A stretch of DNA of 64,000 bases from assembly GCF_000503215.1 (NCBI RefSeq), contig NZ_AYTD01000011.1, positions 62,001 to 126,000 on the forward strand, written 5' to 3'. Within the stretch, counting starts at the first letter, position 1. Every line of letters starts with the position of its first letter. Shown here in pieces: positions 47,024-55,221 of this stretch. The notes under the pieces are model-generated. The model had not been told where the DNA came from. It made no database searches and worked only from the letters and a program-made list of their open reading frames with translations. A program made the translations under genes and the position numbers. The DNA comes from Pseudomonas canadensis (GTDB lineage: Bacteria > Pseudomonadota > Gammaproteobacteria > Pseudomonadales > Pseudomonadaceae).

Positions 47024-47869
47024 TTACTGGTTGGCAACAGAAGAAGGTGAGGCGGCAGGCTTGGACGGTGCGGTGGGCAGGAAGAACATTACCAGGGCTA
47101 CCACCAGGTAAATGAGGTAGGCGCCGAGGGTGCTGATGGTGGGCGCTTCCTGATAGCCGAACATCCCGGCCAGCACCGAGCCCAACGGGCTGTCCATGGG
47201 CAGCGCGGCGCTGAAGTCGAACAGCACGGTTTGCAGGTGATTCCATACCCCCGCTTCGTGCAGGGCTTGCACCGAATTGGCCAGGATGCCGGCGGCCACC
47301 ACGAGGATAAACAAGCCGGTCCAGCGGAAAAACGCGCCCAGGTTCAGGCGCATGCTGCCGGTGTAGATCAGGAAACCGACGATGATCGCCAGGATCAAGC
47401 CGAGCAGGGCGCCAATCGGCGCGCCTGGGCCTTCACTCTGTTGGAACACGGCCAGCAGGAAGAACACGGTTTCCAGGCCTTCGCGGGCCACGGCGAAAAA
47501 CACCATGAGGATCAGCGCGGTGACCTGGTGCTTGGAACCGGCCAACGCGTGATCGAGAGATTCGTGCAGGGAATGCTTGATGGAACGCGCCACCTTGCGC
47601 ATCCAGAACACCATGGAGCTGAGGATGCCCACGGCGACCAGGCCGACGATGCCTTCGAACAATTCCTGTTGTTTTTGCGGGAACTCGGCGCTGACCAGTT
47701 CCAGGCCACCACCGACCAACAGGGCCAGTGCGGCGGCGAGAAATACACCGATCCATACGGCCGGCATCCACTGGCCACGGCCGGTCTGTTGCAGGTAGCT
47801 GGCGATAATGCCAACGATCAATGCGGCTTCAATGCCTTCGCGCAGCATGATGAGGAAAGGAACGAGCAT
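47024..47869 (-). CDS. efeU: Ferrous iron permease EfeU (FTR1 family)
   Basis: This 281-residue inner-membrane protein has seven hydrophobic segments and the two REXXE motifs of FTR1-type permeases: REGIE at residues 10-14 and REGLE at 129-133. It moves iron after oxidation by EfeB. It is the first gene of the operon, and a Fur-box-like site lies 41 bp upstream of the ATG. Length and order match known EfeUOB systems of Pseudomonas. The stop TAA is part of the efeO ribosome site. Confidence 0.94.
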   Translation of the reverse strand: MLVPFLIMLREGIEAALIVGIIASYLQQTGRGQWMPAVWIGVFLAAALALLVGGGLELVSAEFPQKQQELFEGIVGLVAVGILSSMVFWMRKVARSIKHSLHESLDHALAGSKHQVTALILMVFFAVAREGLETVFFLLAVFQQSEGPGAPIGALLGLILAIIVGFLIYTGSMRLNLGAFFRWTGLFILVVAAGILANSVQALHEAGVWNHLQTVLFDFSAALPMDSPLGSVLAGMFGYQEAPTISTLGAYLIYLVVALVMFFLPTAPSKPAASPSSVANQ

Positions 47870-47909
47870 TCGGCACCGCGTGACAACTAGATAGGGTGCT
47901 AAGTTGTAA

Positions 47910-47928
47910 CATAATGATACTCATTGCT
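47910..47928. promoter_or_regulatory. Fur-box-like site upstream of efeU
   Basis: CATAATGATACTCATTGCT agrees with the classical 19-bp Fur consensus (GATAATGATAATCATTATC) at 14 of 19 positions by hand alignment. It lies in the 169-bp gap between efeU and the divergent AraC-type gene. Fur binding is expected from the iron uptake function. Confidence 0.72.
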
Positions 47929-48038
47929 AAACAACAATTCTTGACGTTTGCTGAACAGTGGCTGAACGGTGGTGGCAAAGCGCATCCGCCCTTATGATGC
48001 GTGCCATTCTTTGCGCAGCTCTGGATACGCGGTCCACC

Positions 48039-49055
48039 ATGTCGGAAAAAGACACCATCTCTATTCACCTTGTGCGCGAAGCCTTGCTGCAAAGCTGCGC
48101 GCCTGGGGCGACGAGTGCCGAAGTGCTGCACAAAGCCGGGATTGACCCGCAGTGGCTGGCCGAGCCTGCCGCGCGGGTTTCGGCCACCACCTACGCACGG
48201 CTGTGGCGTCTTTTGGCACGGCGCACCGATGATGAGTTCTTCGGTATGGACCCGCGCAAGCTCAGGTCCGGCAGCCTGGCGTTTCTCTGCCGCGCTGCAA
48301 TGGCGCAGCCAACGCTTGCCACCGCCCTGGAGGCCGGGCTGGAGTTCCTGTCACTGATGCTGGAGCGACTGCCCGCTGAGTTGGTGCGTCAACAAAGTCT
48401 GGCGGAGATCGTATTGGTCGAGCCCGAGGCTGAACCTAATCGGGCCTTCACTTACTTCACTTACTGGATGATCGTCCACGGTGTCGCGTGCTGGTTGGCA
48501 GGGCGACGGATTCCAATCCTGGCGATTGAGCTGCGCTGCGCAAAGCCGGAATTCTGTCACGACTACCAGGTGATGTTTTCCGACAACCTGCGTTTCGACC
48601 GACCCCGCACGCGGATGATCTTCTCTGCCGACTGCCTGGACCTGCCGATCAAGCGCACCCCGGAAGAACTCAAGCGTTTCCTGGCCCATGCACCGGCTAA
48701 TATCCTGGTCAAGTACCGCGACCCCGACAGCTTCGCCACGCGGATCAAACACGATTTACGCCAAATGCCCCCCGAAACCTGGCCGGAAACCGAAGGCCTC
48801 GCGGTCAGCCTGTGCATCTCGGCCTCAACCTTGCGCCGTCGCCTGGCAGAAGAAGGGCAGACCTATCAGGGGCTCAAGGACAGCGTGCGTAAGGAATTGG
48901 CGATTGTGTGGTTGGCGGAGCCGCAGATCAGCTTTGCCGAGATTGCGGCGCGGCTGGGGTTTGCTGATACGAGTTCGTTTTATAAGGCGTTTCGTAAGTG
49001 GGCGGGGTCGAATCCAGGGCATTACCGGAGTTTGATTCTGGGTGAAGCTGGTTAA
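48039..49055 (+). CDS. AraC family transcriptional regulator
   Basis: This 338-residue protein has an N-terminal effector domain of the AraC_binding type found in OruR/ArgR-like regulators and a C-terminal double helix-turn-helix (GLAVSLCISASTLRRRLAEEGQTYQGLKDSVRKELAIVWL, then ISFAEIAARLGFADTSSFYKAFRKWAGSNPGHYR). I start at the ATG at 48039 (MSEKDTIS); the frame is open to 47958. It is divergent from efeU but convergent with the pump operon, so its target is not obvious. Confidence 0.88.
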   Translation: MSEKDTISIHLVREALLQSCAPGATSAEVLHKAGIDPQWLAEPAARVSATTYARLWRLLARRTDDEFFGMDPRKLRSGSLAFLCRAAMAQPTLATALEAGLEFLSLMLERLPAELVRQQSLAEIVLVEPEAEPNRAFTYFTYWMIVHGVACWLAGRRIPILAIELRCAKPEFCHDYQVMFSDNLRFDRPRTRMIFSADCLDLPIKRTPEELKRFLAHAPANILVKYRDPDSFATRIKHDLRQMPPETWPETEGLAVSLCISASTLRRRLAEEGQTYQGLKDSVRKELAIVWLAEPQISFAEIAARLGFADTSSFYKAFRKWAGSNPGHYRSLILGEAG

Positions 49056-49071
49056 TCAAGGACCAAAAAAA

Positions 49072-49098
49072 GCCCCGTGACCGAATGGATCACGGGGC
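49072..49098. terminator. Bidirectional intrinsic terminator
   Basis: GCCCCGTGA and TCACGGGGC form a perfect 9-bp stem around a 9-base loop, with AAAAAA on the left and AAAAAA on the right of the plus strand. It serves the minus-strand oprN-like transcript and the plus-strand AraC gene. Confidence 0.85.
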
Positions 49099-49140
49099 AA
49101 AAAATTGGCTGGATGCGACCAACCAAAGGAGCTCTTTACA

Positions 49141-50556
49141 TCACTTGGCGCTGGCGACCACCGTATCCGGCTGCCAGCCACCGCCCAACGCCTTGTAGAT
49201 CGCGACAATGCCGCGATACAAGTCCACTTCGGCCTGGGCCTGGGAGTCTTCGGCGGCCAGGCGTTCACGTTGCGCGTCGAGCAATACCAGGAAGTCCACG
49301 GTGCCTTCGCGATAGCGGATCGCGGCCAGGTCGGCGGCGGCGCGGCTGGATTCGCTTTGGCGAATCAGAGAAACCAAACGTTGCTGGCGCTTGCCGTAGT
49401 CGCTGAAGGCGTTCTCGGACTCTTCCAGCGCCAACAACACTTGCTGCTCGTAGGTTGCCAGGGCGCCATCTGCCTCGGCATCGGCGCCGCGCAAACGGGC
49501 GCGCACGCTGCCCAGGTCGAAGGCTGCCCAGGTGATGCTTGGGCCCAGGGCCCAGGCATTCGCGGCGGACGAGCCGATCTGCGAACCACGCCCAGCGGTG
49601 AAGCCGAGGAAGCCGCTGAGGCTGACCCGTGGGAACAGGTCGGCCTTGGCCACGCCGATACGCGCGGTGGCGGCGGCCAGTTTGCGTTCGGCGCTGAGGA
49701 TGTCCGGGCGACGTTGCAGCAGTTGCCCTGGATCGCCGATCGGCAACGCCTTGGCAATCGCCGGCAGGTCTTTAGGGCCCAGGTCGACGGTCAGCTTGTC
49801 CGGACGCTGGCCGAGGAGGGTGGCGATGCGGTTACGCTCGCGCACTTGTTCGGCCTGTAGTTGCGGCACGCTGGCTTCGACTGCCGCGAGGCGTGCGTCG
49901 GCACGCTCCACGTCGAGTTGGTCGCCCACACCGGCATCCCGCAGGCTGACCGTGATGGTGCGCGATTCCTGCTGGTTCTTCAGGTTGTCCAGGGCAATGC
50001 GTTCACGCAGTTGCACGCCACGCAATTGGCCATAGGCGTCCACCAGTTCGGCAATCATGGTGACTTGCAGCTGGTACAAGTCAGCCTCGGCGGCTTGCTG
50101 GTCGGCGTCGGTGGCTTCCAGGTTGCGCTGGATGCGGCCGAACAGGTCCAGTTCCCAGGCCATGTCCAGGCCGAGGTCGTAACGCTCGGTCTTGACGCGG
50201 CTAGTGGTCTGGCCCGGGATCTGGCCTTTGCCCTGGTCACTGCTGACCCGGCTGGTGATGGTCGGCATGGCGTCATTGCTGGCGTCATCGCGGATCGCAC
50301 GGGCCGCCCGCAGGCGGGCAAAGGCGACGCGTAGATCACGGTTGCCCTGCAGCGACTGGGTCACCAACTGGTTGAGGGTCGGGTCTTCGAACTGCTGCCA
50401 CCAGATGCCTTCGAACTTGGCGTGGTCATACTGCTTGGCATCGGCAGCGGCCGTGATGTTGGCCGCCTCCGGGGTCTGGGCTTTGTAGTCCGGGCCTACG
50501 GCACAGGCGCTCAGTGCCAGTACCAGCAAGCTCGGCAGGAATACTTTCACACTCAT
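49141..50556 (-). CDS. oprN: RND outer membrane factor, OprN-like lipoprotein
   Basis: This 471-residue outer membrane channel of the TolC/OprM group has a lipoprotein signal (LLVLALSACAVG, lipobox cysteine at about residue 18). The repeated coiled hairpin segments (LRVAFARLRAARAIRDDA, ADARLAAVEASVPQLQAEQVRERN, RRPDILSAERKLAAATARIGVAKADLFP) are typical. The pump partner is MexF-like, which suggests OprN. The ATG overlaps the mexF stop by 4 bp. It completes a three-gene efflux operon; a bidirectional terminator follows. Confidence 0.9.
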   Translation of the reverse strand: MSVKVFLPSLLVLALSACAVGPDYKAQTPEAANITAAADAKQYDHAKFEGIWWQQFEDPTLNQLVTQSLQGNRDLRVAFARLRAARAIRDDASNDAMPTITSRVSSDQGKGQIPGQTTSRVKTERYDLGLDMAWELDLFGRIQRNLEATDADQQAAEADLYQLQVTMIAELVDAYGQLRGVQLRERIALDNLKNQQESRTITVSLRDAGVGDQLDVERADARLAAVEASVPQLQAEQVRERNRIATLLGQRPDKLTVDLGPKDLPAIAKALPIGDPGQLLQRRPDILSAERKLAAATARIGVAKADLFPRVSLSGFLGFTAGRGSQIGSSAANAWALGPSITWAAFDLGSVRARLRGADAEADGALATYEQQVLLALEESENAFSDYGKRQQRLVSLIRQSESSRAAADLAAIRYREGTVDFLVLLDAQRERLAAEDSQAQAEVDLYRGIVAIYKALGGGWQPDTVVASAK

Positions 50557-53500
50557 TGCTGTGTCTCCAGCTTCAAGGCCTTGGCCGCTTTGCGTGCCTC
50601 TTGGCGCTCCACATAGCGACGGATCAGTACGTAGAACACTGGCGTCAGCAACAGACCGAAGAAGGTCACACCGATCATCCCGGAGAACACCGCCACGCCC
50701 ATGGCATGACGCATCTCGGCACCCGCACCGCTGGACAACACCAGTGGCACCACACCCATGATGAAGGCGAACGAGGTCATCAGGATCGGCCGCAGACGCA
50801 GACGGCAGGCTTCCAGTACCGCAGCGAGCGGGTCGAGGCCTTCTGCCTGTTTGTCCTTGGCGAACTCGACGATCAGAATCGCGTTCTTACACGCCAGGCC
50901 CACCAGTACGATCAAGCCGATCTGGGTGAAAATGTTGTTGTCGCCACCCGAGATGATCACCCCGGTAATCGCCGACAGCAGGGTCATCGGTACGATCAGG
51001 ATCACCGCCAATGGCAGGCTCCAGCTTTCGTATTGGGCGGCCAGTACCAGGAACGCCAGCAGTACGCAGAGCGGGAACACGAACAGTGCGGTGTTGCCCG
51101 AGAGGATTTGCTGATAAGTCAGGTCGGTCCACTCGTAGGTCATGCCGTTGGGCAGTTCTTCTTTCAGCAGTTTCTCGATCGCCGCTTCAGCCTGGCCCGA
51201 GCTGTAGCCCGGTGCAGCGTTGCCGTTGATTTCTGCGGTGATGAAGCCGTTGTAGTGCATCACGCGGTCCGGCCCGGAGGTGTCGCTGACCTTGATGAAG
51301 GTCGCCAGCGGGATCATCTCGCCTTTGTTGTTGCGCACTTTCAACTGGCCGATCTGGTCTTCGTCCAGGCGGAACTGCTGCTCAGCCTGCACGTTGACCT
51401 GGTAGGTCCGGCCGAAGCGGTTGAAGTCGTTGGCATACAACGAGCCCAAGTAGATCTGCAGGGTGTCGAAGATGTCGCTGATCGCCACGCCGTGGGTCTT
51501 GGCCTTTTCACGGTCGATGGCGGCATCGACCTGGGGCACGTTGACCGTGTAGCTGGTGAACAGGCCGAACAGTTCCGGCGTGGTGCGGCTCTTGGTGATG
51601 ATGTTCTGCACTTCTTTGTACAGCTCGTCGTAACCCAGGTTGCCACGGTCTTCGATCTGCAGGCGGAAACCACCAATCGTACCCAGGCCCTGTACCGGCG
51701 GCGGTGGGAAGATCGCCATGTAGGCTTCCTGGATGCTGCTGTACTTGCCGTTCAGTGCACCGGCAATCGCTCCGGCAGACATGCTCGGGTCTTTACGCTC
51801 GTCGAACGGTTTCAAGGTCACGAACACGATGCCGCTGTTCGGGCTGTTGGTGAAACCGTTGATCGACAGGCCTGGGAAGGCCACGGCGGCTTCCACGCCC
51901 GGCTGTTTCAGCGCGATGTCGGACATGCGCTTGATCACGTCTTCGGTGCGGTCCAGGCTTGCGGCGTCCGGCAATTGGGCGAAGGCCACCAGGTATTGCT
52001 TATCCTGGGCCGGTACGAAACCGGTCGGGGTGTGGGCAAAGCCCAGCCAGGTCAGGACCATCAGGCCGGCGTACAGGAACAGCGCAATACCACTGCCACG
52101 GATCACGCGGCGCACGGTGCCGACATAACCATGGCTGGCCTTGTCAAAGAAGCGGTTGAACGGTTTGAACAACCAGCCGCCCAGCAACTTGTCGAGGAAC
52201 TTGGAGAAACCATCCTTCGGCGCGTTGTGGCTCTTGAGCAATACCGCAGCCAGGGCAGGGGACAGGGTCAGTGAGTTGAACGCCGAGATCACCGTCGAGA
52301 TCGCAATGGTCAAGGCGAACTGCTTATAGAACTGCCCGGTCAAGCCGCTGATGAAGGCCGCAGGCACGAACACCGCACACAGCACCAACGCGGTGGCGAT
52401 GATCGGGCCGGTCACTTCGCTCATGGCTTTTTCAGTGGCCGGGAACGGTTCCAATCCCAGCTCGATGTTCCGCTCGACGTTCTCCACCACCACGATGGCG
52501 TCGTCCACCACGATACCGATCGCCAATACCAGGCCGAACAGCGACAGCGCGTTGAGCGAGAAGCCGAACAGGTGCATCACCGCAAACGTACCGATCAACG
52601 ATACCGGCACCGCCACCAAGGGAATGATCGAGGCGCGCCAGGTCTGCAGGAACAGGATCACCACCAGCACCACCAGGATCAACGCTTCGAACAGGGTGTG
52701 CACCACCGCTTCGATGGAGCCGCGCACGAAGATGGTCGGGTCATAGACGATGCTGTAGTCCATGCCTTGCGGGAAGCTCTTTTTCAGCTCCTCCATTTTG
52801 CCGCGCACTTCGTTGGAGATCTCGATCGCGTTGGAGCCAGGGCGCTGGAAGATCGGGATCGCCACGGCCGGCTGGTTGTTCAGCAACGAACGCAGGGCGT
52901 ATTGGCTGGAGCCCAGCTCCACCCGTGCGATGTCTTTGAGGCGGGTGATTTCACCGTTATCGCCGGAGCGAATAATGATGTTCTCGAACTCTTCCTCGGT
53001 CACCAGGCGACCTTGGGTGTTCACCGACAACTGGAACGCAGTGGCGGTCGGGGCAGGTTGTGCACCCAGGGCACCGGCGGCGACTTGGCGGTTCTGCTCA
53101 CGGATTGCCGTCACCACGTCAGTGGCCGTCAGGTTGCGCGAAGCGGTCTTGTTCGGGTCCAGCCAAACACGCAGGGAGTAGTCGCCCATACCGAACAGTT
53201 GCACGTCACCCACACCGCCCAGACGCGCCAACTCATCCTTCACATTGAGCAAGGCGTAGTTGGACAGGTACAGCATGTCGTAGCGCTGATCCGGGGAGGT
53301 CAAGTGCACCACCATGGTCAGGTCGGGGGAGGCCTTGTCCACGGTGATACCGATGCGCGTCACTTCCTCAGGCAGTTTCGGCTGAGTCCGGGTCACGCGG
53401 TTTTGCACTTGCACCTGCGCGTTGTCCAGGTCGGTGCCCAAGGCGAAGGTGATGGTCAGGGTCAGCTTGCCGTCGGCGGTCGACTGCGAGGACATGTACA

Positions 53501-53732
53501 GCATGTTCTCGACGCCGGTGATGGCTTGCTCCAGCGGCGCGGCCACGGTTTCACCGATGACCTTGGGGTTGGCGCCCGGGAAGTTGGCGCGCACCACGAC
53601 AGTCGGCGGCACCACTTCCGGGTATTCGCTGATCGGCAGTTGGAACAGCGAAATTGCACCGGCGATCAGGATCAGCAGCGAAAGCACCGCTGCGAAGATC
53701 GGCCGCGAAATGAAGAACTTGGAAAAATTCAT
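50553..53732 (-). CDS. mexF: RND efflux transporter, MexF-like
   Basis: This 1059-residue inner-membrane pump has 12 membrane segments and two large periplasmic loops. The N-terminus (FFISRPIFAAVLSLLILIAG) and much of the sequence, including FQLPISEYPEVVPPTVVVRAN and GIVVDDAIVVVENVERN with the proton-relay aspartates, are nearly identical from memory to MexF of P. aeruginosa. MexEF-OprN exports chloramphenicol, quinolones, trimethoprim and quorum-sensing precursors there. It lies 15 bp after mexE and overlaps oprN by 4 bp. No MexT-type activator is in the window. Confidence 0.93.
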   Translation of the reverse strand: MNFSKFFISRPIFAAVLSLLILIAGAISLFQLPISEYPEVVPPTVVVRANFPGANPKVIGETVAAPLEQAITGVENMLYMSSQSTADGKLTLTITFALGTDLDNAQVQVQNRVTRTQPKLPEEVTRIGITVDKASPDLTMVVHLTSPDQRYDMLYLSNYALLNVKDELARLGGVGDVQLFGMGDYSLRVWLDPNKTASRNLTATDVVTAIREQNRQVAAGALGAQPAPTATAFQLSVNTQGRLVTEEEFENIIIRSGDNGEITRLKDIARVELGSSQYALRSLLNNQPAVAIPIFQRPGSNAIEISNEVRGKMEELKKSFPQGMDYSIVYDPTIFVRGSIEAVVHTLFEALILVVLVVILFLQTWRASIIPLVAVPVSLIGTFAVMHLFGFSLNALSLFGLVLAIGIVVDDAIVVVENVERNIELGLEPFPATEKAMSEVTGPIIATALVLCAVFVPAAFISGLTGQFYKQFALTIAISTVISAFNSLTLSPALAAVLLKSHNAPKDGFSKFLDKLLGGWLFKPFNRFFDKASHGYVGTVRRVIRGSGIALFLYAGLMVLTWLGFAHTPTGFVPAQDKQYLVAFAQLPDAASLDRTEDVIKRMSDIALKQPGVEAAVAFPGLSINGFTNSPNSGIVFVTLKPFDERKDPSMSAGAIAGALNGKYSSIQEAYMAIFPPPPVQGLGTIGGFRLQIEDRGNLGYDELYKEVQNIITKSRTTPELFGLFTSYTVNVPQVDAAIDREKAKTHGVAISDIFDTLQIYLGSLYANDFNRFGRTYQVNVQAEQQFRLDEDQIGQLKVRNNKGEMIPLATFIKVSDTSGPDRVMHYNGFITAEINGNAAPGYSSGQAEAAIEKLLKEELPNGMTYEWTDLTYQQILSGNTALFVFPLCVLLAFLVLAAQYESWSLPLAVILIVPMTLLSAITGVIISGGDNNIFTQIGLIVLVGLACKNAILIVEFAKDKQAEGLDPLAAVLEACRLRLRPILMTSFAFIMGVVPLVLSSGAGAEMRHAMGVAVFSGMIGVTFFGLLLTPVFYVLIRRYVERQEARKAAKALKLETQQ

Positions 53733-53747
53733 CTTGAGTCGTATCCC

Positions 53748-54989
53748 TTAACCGCGTGGAGTCGCAGCGCTGGCAAGTTTCGGCGCGGCTTTATCCGGCG
53801 CCACTTGTTCCAGGTTGCTGGCTTCAAGCGCTTGTCGTTGTTGGGCCAAGGCGGCGAGGGTTTCCTTGCTGGCCATCGGAATGGTTTCCGGAGCGACCGG
53901 CGATCCTGGGCGCACGCGTTGCAGGCCCTTGACGATAATGGTGTCTTCTTTGTTGAGGCCGCTGCGCACGATGCGCAAGCCTTCGATTTTCGGCCCCAGT
54001 TCTACCGAGCGATACGCCGGCTTGTCGCCTTCCATCACCAATACGAACTTCTTGCCGAGGTCGGTGCCGACGGCTTCGTCGTTGATCAACACGGCGGAGT
54101 AGGTGCCGCTGCCGACCAGCTTCAGGCGGGCGTACAGGCCAGGGGTGTATTCGCCCTTGCTGTTATCGAACACGGCGCGACCACGGATGGTGCCGGTGGC
54201 CGGGTTGACCTGGTTGTCGACGAAGTTCATCTGGCCCAGGTGCGGGTTGCCGGTTTCGTTGGACAGGCCCAGGTACACCGGGGTGGTCGCACCGCGACGG
54301 CCTTGGCGAGCCAGTTCGGTGTACTTGAGGAACACACGTTCATCGGCATCGAAGTAGGCGTAGACCTTGTCGGTGGAGACCACACTGGTCAGCGCGGTGA
54401 CATCAGCGGTCACCAAGTTGCCGGCGGTGATTTCGGCACGGCTGACACGGCCGCTGATCGGCGACGTGACGCGGGTGAAGCTCAGGTTCAGCTTGGCCAG
54501 GTCCAACTGCGCCTGGATCCCGGCGACAGCGGCGCGGGCTTCCTGAGCGGCGGTGGTGCGCGAGTCGGCCAGTTCGGCGGAAATCGCATTGCTCTGGCGC
54601 AGGCGTTCGCCACGCTGGGCTTCGTTATCGCTACGGGTGGCGGCGGCGCGGGTTTGTTGCAACTGAGCTTCAAGGCGACGCACTTCAGCCTGGAACGGAC
54701 GCGGGTCGATCTGGAACAGCAGGTCGCCTTTCTTGACCAAAGCGCCTTCGGTGAAAGCGACTTGGTCAATCTGGCCAGAGACCCGAGGACGGATCTGCAC
54801 GGTTTCCGGGGCTTCCAGACGACCGGAGAACTCATCCCACTCGTTGACCGGTTGTTCCAGCACCTTGGCCACGCTGACTTTGGCAGCTGGCATGGCGGCC
54901 GCTTGTTCCGGGGTCTTGCCGCACGCGCTCATCACCACCACGGCCAAAATCGCCAGGGGGAAGCGCAAATGTTTGAGTGACTGTTCCAT
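53748..54989 (-). CDS. mexE: RND periplasmic adaptor, MexE-like lipoprotein
   Basis: This 413-residue membrane fusion protein has a lipoprotein signal (LAILAVVVMSACG, cysteine at about residue 23). The biotinyl-lipoyl halves (ETVQIRPRVSGQIDQVAF and later GRLEAPE region) flank a coiled hairpin (RRLEAQLQQTRAAATRSDNEAQRGERL), and the beta-barrel domain follows. The start MEQSLKHLRFPLAILA matches MexE from memory. I take the ATG at 54989; the frame is open upstream to 55028. First gene of the operon; the 17-bp palindrome at 55074-55090 is 85 bp upstream. Confidence 0.92.
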   Translation of the reverse strand: MEQSLKHLRFPLAILAVVVMSACGKTPEQAAAMPAAKVSVAKVLEQPVNEWDEFSGRLEAPETVQIRPRVSGQIDQVAFTEGALVKKGDLLFQIDPRPFQAEVRRLEAQLQQTRAAATRSDNEAQRGERLRQSNAISAELADSRTTAAQEARAAVAGIQAQLDLAKLNLSFTRVTSPISGRVSRAEITAGNLVTADVTALTSVVSTDKVYAYFDADERVFLKYTELARQGRRGATTPVYLGLSNETGNPHLGQMNFVDNQVNPATGTIRGRAVFDNSKGEYTPGLYARLKLVGSGTYSAVLINDEAVGTDLGKKFVLVMEGDKPAYRSVELGPKIEGLRIVRSGLNKEDTIIVKGLQRVRPGSPVAPETIPMASKETLAALAQQRQALEASNLEQVAPDKAAPKLASAATPRG

Positions 54990-55073
54990 GAGGTGCATCC
55001 GCCAATGTATTTGAGATGGGCGGATCATGCGCGGCGATGTGCTATGTCACGAATCGAATGAAGCAAAGGTAAC

Positions 55074-55090
55074 TATCATTCGGAATGATA
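55074..55090. promoter_or_regulatory. 17-bp palindrome between mexE and the divergent small reading frame
   Basis: TATCATTC-G-GAATGATA is a perfect 8-1-8 inverted repeat. It lies 85 bp before mexE and 51 bp before the 26-codon reading frame, so it could control either direction. It looks like an operator of a dimeric repressor or activator, unassigned. Confidence 0.65.
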
Positions 55091-55140
55091 TAAGCGCGAG
55101 ATTAGCCCTCTAGCATGGGGGTTTCGTTAGGAGGTTATCA

Positions 55141-55221
55141 ATGGGCTTGATGGCAAAGGACTGTTGCAAGGACTGCAAGGAACTCGCGCGCTCGCCGGTG
55201 TTCTCGCGAGCGCGTCCTTGA
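55141..55221 (+). CDS. Possible 26-residue cysteine-rich small protein
   Basis: A strong ribosome site (TTAGGAGGTTATCA) directly precedes ATG at 55141, which opens 26 codons ending at TGA 55219-55221. The peptide begins MGLMAKDCCKDCKEL, with three cysteines (CC-x2-C), and ends SPVFSRARP. The last third is encoded by a perfect 8-bp hairpin (CGCGCTCG 55187-55194 / CGAGCGCG 55207-55214). It ends 1 bp before the convergent ABC gene stop. It could be a genuine small metal-binding protein or a regulatory leader. No family is recognised. Confidence 0.45.
   Translation: MGLMAKDCCKDCKELARSPVFSRARP

Noticed and set aside
52572..54980. Long open frames on the plus strand over mexF and mexE (also 50514-52274)
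   Set aside because: The minus strand carries the pump operon. The plus frames are low-complexity shadows.
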